NCBI GenBank assembly: GCA_024698845.1
Contig: JAILQR010000007.1
Location: 1-17,530 of the forward strand
Source: Bacilli bacterium
Lineage (GTDB): Bacteria; Bacillota_I; Bacilli_A; RF39; UBA660
DNA: 17,530 nucleotides
Reading direction: 5' to 3'
Shown: positions 7,343 to 15,477 of the stretch, in pieces
Layout of the letters: the number at the start of each line of letters is the position of its first letter
Numbering within the stretch: the first letter of the stretch is position 1
Program-made: the position numbers and the translations under genes
Notes under the pieces: generated by a model
Database searches by the model: none
Seen by the model: only the letters and a program-made list of their open reading frames with translations
What the model was told of the DNA's origin: nothing

Positions 7343-10300
7343 TTAACCTACCTTTTCTACTTTTAATTTTATGTTATGACCATTTAAATCAAAACACTCT
7401 TCAATATTTTCTTCTTTAGCAATTGATAGTGCTAAAGTTTCATCTTTGATGTAACTTTCGAATTTTTCGATACATTTATCAAAATCTTCATCACCATAAT
7501 AATATAGATTAATTCTATCTGTTATGTTAAAGTCACTATTTTTTCTTAATTGTTGAACTTTAGATACACACTCTCTTGCTAAACCTTCTAAGATTAAATC
7601 TTCTGTTAAGTTAGTATTTAAAATAACGAAGTTATTATTTTCTGCCCCAACATTAAATCCTTCTTTAGAAGATATTCTAATATCAACCATATCTTTATTT
7701 ATTTCGTAATTTTCACCAGCAATATCCATTGATAAGCTTTCACTATTTTCAAGTTTTTGAACATCTTCAGTTGTAAGTGATTCAAGTTTAGTTGCAAATT
7801 CTTTTATGTTACTTCCAAAAACCTTACCAACTTCTTTGAAGTTAGGTTTAACGAAGTAATTCATATATTTACTTAAGTCGTTTTCAAATACTACTTCTTT
7901 AACATTTAATTCTTCTTTAATTAGATCTACTAAATCATTTAGTATATCTTTATTTTTACCATCTAGTACTACTTCACTAATTGGTTGACGTACTTTAACT
8001 TTATTTTCCTCACGTACATTTCTACCTAGTGATATTAAATTTCTAACTAAATCCATTTTTTCTTCTAGTTTTTCATCAATTAATGATTCATTAGCTACAG
8101 GATAATCAGCTAAATGAACTGATTCTTCATTAGTTAAATCTTTATATATTTCTTCAGTAGTAAATGGTATAACTGGAGCACATAGCTTACATAAACCAGT
8201 TAATACCTCATATGTAGTTATATATACACTCTTTTTAGAGTTATCAAGCTCTGATGACCAGAATCTATTTCTATTACGTCTTATATACCAGTTTGATAAA
8301 TCTTCTGATACAAAGTTAGTTATTTCTTTAACAACTATATTTAAATCAAATTTTTCAAATGCATCAGTAACTGTTTTTATTAATTTATTATATTTAGATA
8401 ATAACCACTTATCTATTTCTTCTCTATCTTCTACAGCTACATTGCATTCTTTTATGTTAATGTTGTCTGTATTTGCATACATTTCGAAGAATGAATAAGT
8501 ATTTTTAAGTGGATTAAAGAATTTAGAATGTACTTCTTTTAATCCTTCTTCATCAAATTTAATTGGAGTCCAAGTTGGAGATACATATGGTAAATACCAT
8601 CTTACTGTATCAGCTCCGTATTTTTGCATAATGCTAAATGGTTCAACTGCATTTCCTTTTGATTTATGCATTTTTTGTCCGTTCTTATCAAGAAGTAATT
8701 CGTTAACTAATACATTTTTATATGGACTTTTTCCTGTAATAAATACACTTATTACAAGTAGTGCATAGAACCATCCACGAGTTTGGTCGATACCTTCAGC
8801 AATAAAGTCTGCAGGAAATTGTTCTTCCCATAATTCTTTATTTTCAAATGGGTAATGATATTGACTAAATGGCATTGAACCTGAATCAAACCAACAGTCG
8901 ATTACTTCAGATGCTCTAGTCATTTCTTTACCACAGTTTGGACACTTAATGTGAATATCATCTACATATGGTCTATGTAAATCAATAGTTTTTGGATCAA
9001 CCTCTTCAATAGCTTTTGATGCAAGTTCTTCTCTTGAACCGATCATTTCAGTATGTCCACAATCACATTTCCATAAAGGAAGTGGTGTGCCCCAATATCT
9101 ATTTCTAGATATTGCCCAGTCATTCATATTTTCAAGCCAGTTACCAAATCTTTTTTCTCCCACAAATGATGGGAACCAGTTAACTGTTTTATTTGCTTCA
9201 ATAATTTTATCTTGAAGTTTAGTAACTTCTAGATAATATGAAGGTCTTGAATAATATACTAGTGGGCTATCGCATCTCCAGCAATGGGGATAGTCATGAA
9301 CCATTTTTTGTTTTTTAAATAACTTATCATTTTCAGCTAAATATTTAACAACTTCAAGGTCTGCTTCAAAGATATTCATACCCTTCCATAAACCATCAGT
9401 ATATACTGCATCTTCTCCAACTGGATTAACATATGGAAGTTTATAGTTTTTACCTACTTTAGCATCATCTTCACCAAATGCTGGTGCTATATGAACTATT
9501 CCTGTACCATCAGACATTGTTACGTATTCATCGCATGTAACAAAGAATGCTTTACCTGGAACTTCTAAGCTAGGTATTAATTGTTCGTATTCTTTATATT
9601 CTAGATCTTTACCTTTATATGTTTCTAATACTTCGTATTCATCACCTAAAACACTATTAACAAGTGCTTTAGCTAAAATGAAGTTGTATCCCTTTGATGA
9701 AACTTTAACATATTCTTCATTTGGATTAACACATAAAGCAACGTTAGATATCAAAGTCCATGGAGTTGTTGTCCATACTAAGAAGTATGAATCTTCTTCT
9801 TTTAATTTAAATGGAACGATTACAGTATTTGCTGTAACTTCCTTATATCCTTGTGCAACTTCATGAGATGCAAGTCCTGTACCACATCTTGGGCACCATG
9901 GCATTATTTTTACACCTTCATAAAATAGTCCTTCATCAAAGAATTTCTTTAAAATCCACCATTCTGTTTCAATGTAGTCATTATCATAAGTAATATATCT
10001 ATTATCTAGATCAATAAATTGACCCATTTCCTCAGTTAATCTTCTAAAAGCATTTTCGTTTTCCCAAACGCTTTCACGACATTTTTCATTAAATTCTTTA
10101 ATTCCGTATTTTTCAATATCAGTTTTTCCTGAGAATCCAAGATTTTTTTCTACATTAACTTCAACTGGAAGTCCATGAGTGTCCCATCCTACTTTTCTTA
10201 ATACTCTTTTACCTTTCATTGTTTGATATTTACAAAAAGAGTCTTTTAAGAATTTGGCAACCATGTGATGAAGTCCTGGATTACCATTTGCTGTTGCAGG

Positions 10301-10435
10301 TCCATCATAGAAAACCCAGTTATCACTATTTTTTCTATTATCGATAGTTCTGTTTAAAATGTCTTGTTTTTTCCATTCTTCAAGAATATTTTTTTCAACT
10401 TCACAAACAGCTCTTTTATCTAGTTCTTTAAACAT
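7343..10435 (-). CDS. ileS: Isoleucyl-tRNA synthetase, type 2, with GLHH signature
   Basis: IleRS charges tRNA-Ile with isoleucine. The 1030-residue class I enzyme contains YDGPATANGNPGLHH (43-57), RKVGWDTHGLPVE (80-92), an editing domain with WTTTPWTL (221-228) and GTGIVHIAPAFGEDD (310-324), and KMHKS (588-592). The C-terminal tRNA-binding part is about 400 residues long. The length, the GPATANG and WDTHGLPVE context and the lack of a terminal zinc cluster fit type 2 IleRS (eukaryote-like, mupirocin-insensitive) rather than type 1. Cys pairs at 181/184, 385/388, 457/459 and 498/501 suggest zinc-binding loops. The HIGH motif reads GLHH (54-57, codons at 10276-10265), a swap of the first and third residues known from mupirocin-hyper-resistant type 2 enzymes. 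The ATG follows AAAGG by about 9 bases. Expression is controlled by an isoleucine T-box immediately upstream. Confidence 0.97.
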   Translation of the reverse strand: MFKELDKRAVCEVEKNILEEWKKQDILNRTIDNRKNSDNWVFYDGPATANGNPGLHHMVAKFLKDSFCKYQTMKGKRVLRKVGWDTHGLPVEVNVEKNLGFSGKTDIEKYGIKEFNEKCRESVWENENAFRRLTEEMGQFIDLDNRYITYDNDYIETEWWILKKFFDEGLFYEGVKIMPWCPRCGTGLASHEVAQGYKEVTANTVIVPFKLKEEDSYFLVWTTTPWTLISNVALCVNPNEEYVKVSSKGYNFILAKALVNSVLGDEYEVLETYKGKDLEYKEYEQLIPSLEVPGKAFFVTCDEYVTMSDGTGIVHIAPAFGEDDAKVGKNYKLPYVNPVGEDAVYTDGLWKGMNIFEADLEVVKYLAENDKLFKKQKMVHDYPHCWRCDSPLVYYSRPSYYLEVTKLQDKIIEANKTVNWFPSFVGEKRFGNWLENMNDWAISRNRYWGTPLPLWKCDCGHTEMIGSREELASKAIEEVDPKTIDLHRPYVDDIHIKCPNCGKEMTRASEVIDCWFDSGSMPFSQYHYPFENKELWEEQFPADFIAEGIDQTRGWFYALLVISVFITGKSPYKNVLVNELLLDKNGQKMHKSKGNAVEPFSIMQKYGADTVRWYLPYVSPTWTPIKFDEEGLKEVHSKFFNPLKNTYSFFEMYANTDNINIKECNVAVEDREEIDKWLLSKYNKLIKTVTDAFEKFDLNIVVKEITNFVSEDLSNWYIRRNRNRFWSSELDNSKKSVYITTYEVLTGLCKLCAPVIPFTTEEIYKDLTNEESVHLADYPVANESLIDEKLEEKMDLVRNLISLGRNVREENKVKVRQPISEVVLDGKNKDILNDLVDLIKEELNVKEVVFENDLSKYMNYFVKPNFKEVGKVFGSNIKEFATKLESLTTEDVQKLENSESLSMDIAGENYEINKDMVDIRISSKEGFNVGAENNNFVILNTNLTEDLILEGLARECVSKVQQLRKNSDFNITDRINLYYYGDEDFDKCIEKFESYIKDETLALSIAKEENIEECFDLNGHNIKLKVEKVG

Positions 10436-10458
10436 TTAAATCATCCTTTCTTTCCTTT

Positions 10459-10505
10459 AAAAAAACCACAGTATTATCATGCTAAGGAGCATGATAATTC
10501 TGCGG
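10459..10505 (-). terminator. T-box intrinsic terminator upstream of ileS
   Basis: Arms 10466-10483 and 10488-10505 form an 18-bp stem with two imperfect positions and a 4-base loop. On the minus strand it is followed by seven T (A-run at 10459-10465 on the plus strand). Its first arm includes the end of the T-box sequence, so this stem and the antiterminator exclude each other. Confidence 0.92.
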
Positions 10506-10708
10506 TACCATCCTTAATTATACTTAATTACATTCTAACGAATATTAATGCGTTTATATCCGGAATAACTTAATAGTATTATTTAATACGTTCAGAAATT
10601 CAGCTCCCAAGTGATTTTCATTTATATTTCTTTAATTAAACTTGCACCAAAATGTTTAACTCTCTTTTAAATACTTTAATAAATTACTCTTCTTGATCAG
10701 TGCTTTTC
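10459..10708 (-). ncRNA. T-box riboswitch, isoleucine-specific, controlling ileS
   Basis: Read on the minus strand, the leader opens with GATCAAGAAGAGTAA (10698-10684), the 5' side of a Stem I specifier loop. AGAGAG and GGTGCAAG (distal Stem I elements) follow, then GAAAATCACTTGGGAGCTGAA, split here only to mark the specifier ATC (10615-10613) followed by AC. ATC is an isoleucine codon, matching the downstream gene. The T-box AAGGATGGTACCGCAG (10515-10500) contains UGGU, which pairs with the ACCA end of uncharged tRNA-Ile. When uncharged tRNA binds, the antiterminator replaces the terminator and ileS is transcribed. The T-box sequence differs slightly from the common AGGGTGGTACCGCG. Control may extend to the nfeD and SPFH genes, which follow ileS without a visible promoter. 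Confidence 0.95.
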
Positions 10709-10715
10709 AGGGAAT

Positions 10716-10744
10716 AATATAGCATATTTTAATTCAAAAATCAA
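10716..10744 (-). promoter_or_regulatory. ileS promoter (extended -10)
   Basis: On the minus strand TTGATT (10744-10739), a 17-base spacer and TATATT (10721-10716) with TG one base before it form an extended -10 promoter. The predicted start near 10709 is just before the first T-box elements, which fits the expected leader length of about 275 bases. Confidence 0.65.
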
Positions 10745-10844
10745 TAATATGCTTAGTACATATAATGTAAATAATTTTATAGTATTTCTAAACATCTTTA
10801 TATTATATATGATAATATTATATTAATAATAAGGGTGTGAAAAT

Positions 10845-12206
10845 ATGAATTTAAATATTTTTAGAGCTTATGATGTTAGAGGTATATATCCTAGCGAAAT
10901 AAATGAACAAGTAGCTTATAGATTTGGACAAGCTTATGGATCTTATATTAAAGAAAAATGTAATCAAACATCATGCATAGTTTCTCATGATAATAGATTA
11001 TCATCAGAATCACTTAATAACGAATTAATAAAAGGTATATTATCAACTGGCTGTAATGTATACGATTATGGATTAATTACTACTCCTATGCATTATTATG
11101 CTAGATATATTGAACACTTATTTGGTGTTATGGTAACAGCCAGTCATAATCCTAAAGATGACAATGGTTTTAAATTCTCTTTAGATTTTATTGCTAATGC
11201 TAGAGGTGAAATGATTGAAGATTTTAAAAACTATTATGTTGCGGGAAACTTTATAACTGGTACTGGTAATTTATATCATAAAGATATATTTGATAAATAT
11301 ATTAAATATATGGTTGATAATACAAAAATATCTAGTTATAAACCAAAGATAGTTTTAGATTTAGGAAATGGTACTACAAGTGTTATAGCTAAAAGAGCTT
11401 TTGAAGCTCTTAACTATAAACCAATTATAATTAATGGTGAATCTGATGGTAATTTTCCTAATCATCATCCAGATCCATCTGTTCCTGAAAATATGCAAAT
11501 GCTTATAAAAGCAGTTAAAGATAATAAAGCTGATGTCGGATTTGCTTTTGATGGTGATGGAGATAGAATTGGCGTTGTAGATGAAAAAGGTAATATTGTT
11601 ACAACAGAAGAATACATGATAATGATTATTAGAAGTTTAATCAATAAAACTTATAGTAATACATTCATTTATGATATTAAATGTTCTAGTTCTCTTAGAG
11701 ATGAAATTATAAAGCTTGGTGGTACTCCACTTGAATATAGAACTGGTGCAAGTTATACAGAGGCTAAAACAAAAGAAGAAAATTTAGCATTTGGTGGTGA
11801 ATATTCAGGACATATATTCTTTAGAGATAGAGATGCTTGCAATGGTAGCGCTATATATGCTGCACTTAGACTTGTTGAAATACTTGCGTTAGATAAAACA
11901 AAAAGTTTATCTAAACATTTAAAAGATATTAAACGTTATGAAATCACACCTGAAATCAAATATAACGTAGGTGATGATAAAAAGTTTATTGTTGTTGAAA
12001 AAATCAAAGAATATGCTCATATTCACAAATATTTCACTAACGAAATTGATGGTGTTAAAATCATCTTCACTAATGGATGGGCATTAGTTAGGGCAAGTAA
12101 TACCGGACCTAATATTACTGTTAGATGTGAAGCTGAAAATAAAAAAGATTTAGATAAACTTAGAAGTAATATAGATAATCTAATAAATTATTATAAAAAC
12201 AACTAG
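10845..12206 (+). CDS. Phosphohexomutase (phosphomannomutase/phosphoglucomutase family)
   Basis: This is an alpha-D-phosphohexomutase superfamily enzyme of 453 residues, which moves phosphate between the C1 and C6 positions of a hexose via a phosphoserine. Domain 1 contains the catalytic serine S100 in TASHNPKDDNGFKF. Domain 2 holds the metal-binding DGDGDR loop (236-241), domain 3 the sugar-binding GGEYSGH (317-323), and domain 4 the phosphate-binding RASNTGPN (416-423). The substrate is not decided by these motifs: the overall look is of ManB/AlgC-type dual PMM/PGM enzymes, supplying mannose-1-P or glucose-1-P for envelope sugars, rather than GlmM. The ATG follows AAGGGTG (10831-10837) by about 9 bases. 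It is the only plus-strand gene here, divergent from ileS. A TATAAT at 10761-10766 may be its -10, but no good -35 is seen. It ends in a terminator shared with deoD. Confidence 0.9.
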   Translation: MNLNIFRAYDVRGIYPSEINEQVAYRFGQAYGSYIKEKCNQTSCIVSHDNRLSSESLNNELIKGILSTGCNVYDYGLITTPMHYYARYIEHLFGVMVTASHNPKDDNGFKFSLDFIANARGEMIEDFKNYYVAGNFITGTGNLYHKDIFDKYIKYMVDNTKISSYKPKIVLDLGNGTTSVIAKRAFEALNYKPIIINGESDGNFPNHHPDPSVPENMQMLIKAVKDNKADVGFAFDGDGDRIGVVDEKGNIVTTEEYMIMIIRSLINKTYSNTFIYDIKCSSSLRDEIIKLGGTPLEYRTGASYTEAKTKEENLAFGGEYSGHIFFRDRDACNGSAIYAALRLVEILALDKTKSLSKHLKDIKRYEITPEIKYNVGDDKKFIVVEKIKEYAHIHKYFTNEIDGVKIIFTNGWALVRASNTGPNITVRCEAENKKDLDKLRSNIDNLINYYKNN

Positions 12207-12231
12207 AAGAAATTATCTTCTAGTTGTTTTT
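12195..12231. terminator. Bidirectional terminator between phosphohexomutase and deoD genes
   Basis: Arms 12195-12210 and 12216-12231 form a perfect 16-bp stem with a 5-base loop (AATTA). The outer five pairs are A-T on both sides, so each strand ends in a run of T after a core of ACAACTAGAAGA. The stop codons of both convergent genes lie in or at the edge of the stem. Confidence 0.9.
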
Positions 12232-12961
12232 ATTTAATTATACTTTCAAGCGCTAGTGTAATCATATCATTAAGTTTTAATTGTCTATCTTCTATAGTAA
12301 GTACTACATCAGAATATTTAGAGTCTACTACTGTTGCAATTACAGCTGCTTCTTTGTGGAAATGATTTGCAACATGTAATAGTCCAAATCCTTCCATTTC
12401 TTCAATTAATAATTCTATATGTTTTGGAACTCTATTTAATATAGCATCAATATCGATGTAAGGTCCAAATACATCACATGTTAAAATAGTTCCTTCTTGA
12501 ATTTTTAGGCCTATTTCTTTTGCAGTTCTAGATATAACTGAATTTAAATTTTTACAACCATCTACTACATTCTTTTCATATCCATTAAAAGAATATGCAA
12601 AATTTGATTCACTATATGCATCTTTAGCTAAGATTACATCTTTTAACTTAGCTTCTTTTGATACAGCACCAGCAGTACCAATTCTTATTATTTTATCTAC
12701 ATCAAAGAAGTGAAATAATTCAAATGAATATATACCGATTGATGGCATTCCCATACCAGAACCCATTACAGTTATCTTTTTGCCTTTATATGTTCCTGTA
12801 AAACCAAGCATATTTCTAACACATGTTACTTCTTTAGCGTTATCTAAAAAGTTTTCTGCTATATATTTAGCTCTTAGTGGATCACCAGGCATAATAACAA
12901 GATTAGATATATCACTTTTATTTTCAACTTTGATATGAATTGGGTTTTCTCCAATAAACAT
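12230..12961 (-). CDS. deoD: Purine nucleoside phosphorylase, DeoD type
   Basis: DeoD splits purine (deoxy)ribonucleosides with phosphate into base and (deoxy)ribose-1-phosphate, as part of purine salvage. Numbered from the chosen ATG (243 residues), it has the phosphate loop MPGDPLRAKYIAE (24-36), GSGMGMPSIGIYSFEL (67-82), RIGTAGA (93-99), the nucleoside-ribose segment EEMEGFG (187-193) and catalytic Asp213 with Arg226. The 13-residue spacing of these two equals that of Asp204/Arg217 in E. coli DeoD, so the enzyme is probably active. The stretch corresponding to RVGT/SCGA has Ala for Cys, and the EMEAAG/EMEA motif reads EMEGFG. The ATG at 12961-12959 follows AAAGGGAGTG by 6 bases. An in-frame GTG at 12970 lies within that site and is unlikely to be the start. 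No nucleoside-operon partners are next to it. Confidence 0.93.
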   Translation of the reverse strand: MFIGENPIHIKVENKSDISNLVIMPGDPLRAKYIAENFLDNAKEVTCVRNMLGFTGTYKGKKITVMGSGMGMPSIGIYSFELFHFFDVDKIIRIGTAGAVSKEAKLKDVILAKDAYSESNFAYSFNGYEKNVVDGCKNLNSVISRTAKEIGLKIQEGTILTCDVFGPYIDIDAILNRVPKHIELLIEEMEGFGLLHVANHFHKEAAVIATVVDSKYSDVVLTIEDRQLKLNDMITLALESIIK

Positions 12962-12996
12962 ACTTTTCACTCCCTTTATATTCTTTATATACTATA

Positions 12997-13025
12997 AAAT
13001 TAACATAATTTAATATATTTATCAA
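12997..13025 (-). promoter_or_regulatory. Possible deoD promoter
   Basis: On the minus strand TTGATA (13025-13020) is followed after 17 bases by TAATTT (13002-12997), with TG one base before it. The -35 is good but the -10 matches the consensus at only three positions, so the call rests on the spacing, the TG extension and the terminator just upstream. Confidence 0.35.
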
Positions 13026-13039
13026 TCTATTAAGTTAAG

Positions 13040-13064
13040 AAAAAGCATTAGTTTACTAATGCTT
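13040..13064 (-). terminator. Rho-independent terminator after the division PBP gene
   Basis: Arms 13043-13051 and 13056-13064 (AAGCATTAG/CTAATGCTT) form a 9-bp stem with a 4-base loop. On the minus strand it is followed by TTTTTCTT. It begins at the PBP stop codon and ends the mraZ-rsmH-ftsL-PBP unit. Confidence 0.75.
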
Positions 13065-15168
13065 ATTCATTAACTAAATTAATAACTAATACATCTTCGG
13101 GTTTAATTTCAGCACCCTCTGGAATACTAACTGAATCTACTTTTCCATATCCGTTGATCTCATATTTTAAGTTTAACATTTTAGCAAGTGATACCACTTC
13201 ACTACTTGTTAGTCTATATGTATTTGGCATTAGATATGGTTTTTTATTTGTAAGCAAGAATACTTTTTCACCTTTAATTACTTTTACGTTTTTATCAGGA
13301 GATTGATCAATAATCTTATCTCCATAACCAATAACAATAGGTTCTAATCCTTGATTTTTTAAATTCTCAACGGTTTTTTCAGTATTCTTATTTGTATAAC
13401 TATCAAGTTTAACAACTTTTGTAGTTATTTTTTCTTCTTCAGTTTTGTAGTTTATATTTGCATAATTCGCAATTTCTTCTACAGCTTTTGTAACACAATT
13501 AGCTAAATCCTTAGTAGTTCCTACCATCTTCTTGGCTGATACATAAATTATATATTTAGGATTTTCTTCTGGGAATATACCAGCAAAGCTCTTAATATAA
13601 TCATATTCACCATGTTGGTATCCACCTTTTGGATCGGCTATTTGAGCTGTTCCTGTTTTACCTATTAATGATACATTTTTAGGTTGCCAATAATCAGATA
13701 AACCTTCATATACAACGTTGTGTAATAAAGTATTCATGTATTTAATATTTTTACTTGATGCAACGTCCCTAACTACTGTTCTTTTACCTTTATATATTAC
13801 TTTGCCTTCATTATCAGTAATATGATCAATTAAATATGGTTTAATCATTGTTCCATTATTAGTTAAAATACTATATGCTTGTAAGTTTTGAATAGGTGTT
13901 GTTGTAATACCTTGACCAAACGATGCATTAGCAAGTTCTGATTTGTAAGTGAAACTAAGTTTACCATTTACTTCACCAGGTAACTCTATACCTACTTTTT
14001 GTCCAAATCCTGCTTTTTGATAGAATGTTTTAAGTTTTGATACTCCTAGTTGTAAACCAAGATTTGTTGCAGCTACATTTGATGAATAAGCAAAACCTGT
14101 ATCAAAATTAATAATACCCCAACCTTTATTATTAAAGTCTCTGATTGTTACATCTGCCACTTCAATTTTACCTGATTCAAATGTTTTAGAACCATCATAT
14201 ATTCCCTCTTCTAATGCGGCTAAAAATGAGAATGTTTTCATTGTTGAACCTGGTTCATATTGATATGAAATAAGCGGGTTTAAATATGATGAAATGGTAT
14301 CAAGTTCATTAGGATTAAATGTTGGTGATGATGCTGATGCAACTATTGCTCCAGTATTAGCATCCATTACAGAGAATGTTACCCACTCTACTTCTCTTTC
14401 ATTAATTAAGTTTTTAACTGCTTTTTCTACGATAATTTGAATATTATTATCAATAGTTAAATAAATATTTTGTCCATCAATAGGATCTTCTGTAATTGAT
14501 GGTGTATTTGGTATTTGATATCCATATAAATCTTTTTGATAAATCTTTTTACCATTAGTACCTTCTAATTTTTTGTTATAAGATTCTTCAATACCCATTT
14601 CACCAATAATTTTTCCATCATCATTATTTTTAGCATAACCTATAATATATGATGCAAAAGAACCCATTTTATAAAATCTCTTAGTACTTACGATAAAATC
14701 TATTCCAGGTAAATCTAAAGCTTCTATTTCTGATTTTTTAAGTTCTGATAAGTTTTTACCTTTAGTACCAAATTCTACTTGGTATTTATCTTTATTTAAT
14801 TGTTTTAAGATTTGCTCTTTTTCTATTCCTAAATGTTCAGATAAAACCTGTGCTGTATATTCTTTATCTACAACATGTTTAGGTTTTTTCGGATCTTCAG
14901 TTCTTGATTCAGAAAGATAAGCAATAATTGTATATGAGTTAACACTTTGTGCTAAAACTTCGCCATTAACATCATATATAGTTCCTCTTTTAGCGTATAA
15001 AATATCCTCTTGAGTATTTCTATTATCAGCAAATTTTTTTATATCTATTCCATCAACTTTACTTGCTAAGCTGATATAACAGACTTTTAAAATAATAGCG
15101 CAAAATAAAAAAAGAACAATTACGTTAATTATTGATGGTCTTCTTAACGTTATTCTTCTTTTTTTCAT
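13063..15168 (-). CDS. ftsI: Division transpeptidase (FtsI/PBP2B-type) with two PASTA domains
   Basis: This class B penicillin-binding protein of 701 residues cross-links septal peptidoglycan outside the membrane. It has a basic N-terminus, one membrane anchor (about 13-35), a dimerisation/pedestal region with AKRGTIYDVNGEVLAQ (59-74), and a transpeptidase domain. The catalytic motifs are S308-T-M-K311, S362-S-N364 and K504-T-G506. Two PASTA domains follow (about 582-641 and 643-700), the set-up of Bacillus PBP2B and SpoVD. Its position right after ftsL in the mraZ cluster points to vegetative division (PBP2B) rather than sporulation. The ATG follows AAGGTGAG by 5 bases; this site overlaps the ftsL stop codon, so the genes are coupled. 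A terminator lies at the stop codon, so the mur genes that usually follow are not co-transcribed. Confidence 0.95.
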   Translation of the reverse strand: MKKRRITLRRPSIINVIVLFLFCAIILKVCYISLASKVDGIDIKKFADNRNTQEDILYAKRGTIYDVNGEVLAQSVNSYTIIAYLSESRTEDPKKPKHVVDKEYTAQVLSEHLGIEKEQILKQLNKDKYQVEFGTKGKNLSELKKSEIEALDLPGIDFIVSTKRFYKMGSFASYIIGYAKNNDDGKIIGEMGIEESYNKKLEGTNGKKIYQKDLYGYQIPNTPSITEDPIDGQNIYLTIDNNIQIIVEKAVKNLINEREVEWVTFSVMDANTGAIVASASSPTFNPNELDTISSYLNPLISYQYEPGSTMKTFSFLAALEEGIYDGSKTFESGKIEVADVTIRDFNNKGWGIINFDTGFAYSSNVAATNLGLQLGVSKLKTFYQKAGFGQKVGIELPGEVNGKLSFTYKSELANASFGQGITTTPIQNLQAYSILTNNGTMIKPYLIDHITDNEGKVIYKGKRTVVRDVASSKNIKYMNTLLHNVVYEGLSDYWQPKNVSLIGKTGTAQIADPKGGYQHGEYDYIKSFAGIFPEENPKYIIYVSAKKMVGTTKDLANCVTKAVEEIANYANINYKTEEEKITTKVVKLDSYTNKNTEKTVENLKNQGLEPIVIGYGDKIIDQSPDKNVKVIKGEKVFLLTNKKPYLMPNTYRLTSSEVVSLAKMLNLKYEINGYGKVDSVSIPEGAEIKPEDVLVINLVNE

Positions 15169-15179
15169 TTTTACTCACC

Positions 15180-15473
15180 TTATTCTGATACTGTTTTAAT
15201 ATTATCATTATTATAAGATAATCCAAGCTCATTTGCAATATTTTCAATATTTTCAAGTGAAGCTAGTTCGCTTATTTTCATTGATAAGCTTTCATTGTAT
15301 CTTTGTTGTTTTGTAATATCTTTTTTAAGTTTTTCAACTTTTATATTACTTTCAGATAAAATAGCTTGAGTACATACTTTAGCAACTGGAATAGCTACTA
15401 CTAGTAGAGCTAAAAGTAAATACATGAACTTTTCACCTTTTAAGAATTTTACTTTTTTTCCAGTCTTTCTCAT
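15180..15473 (-). CDS. ftsL: Cell division protein FtsL
   Basis: FtsL is a small bitopic divisome protein that works with DivIC/FtsB and DivIB to activate the septal PBP. The 97-residue protein has a Lys-rich cytoplasmic N-terminus (about 1-15), one hydrophobic segment (about 16-39) and an extracytoplasmic helix (about 42-78) with the heptad-like hydrophobic spacing expected of the FtsL coiled coil. A C-terminal stretch IENIANELGLSYNN fits the typical ending of the family (I-AKELGL-). FtsL proteins are poorly conserved, so position (between rsmH and the PBP gene) and topology carry the call. The ATG is 4 bases after the rsmH stop, and its AAAGGA ribosome binding site lies inside rsmH. Confidence 0.88.
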   Translation of the reverse strand: MRKTGKKVKFLKGEKFMYLLLALLVVAIPVAKVCTQAILSESNIKVEKLKKDITKQQRYNESLSMKISELASLENIENIANELGLSYNNDNIKTVSE

Positions 15474-15477
15474 ACTA

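Noticed and set aside
10750..10844. A promoter for the phosphohexomutase gene (TATAAT at 10761-10766 or GATAAT at 10811-10816)
   Set aside because: The segment is almost pure A/T with several chance -10 matches and no convincing -35 at the right spacing, so no single promoter could be called.
13063..15168. SpoVD (sporulation-specific PBP) instead of the division PBP
   Set aside because: SpoVD normally follows the division PBP gene in Bacillus; this gene is the only PBP and sits directly after ftsL, so the division role is preferred, although sequence alone does not separate them.
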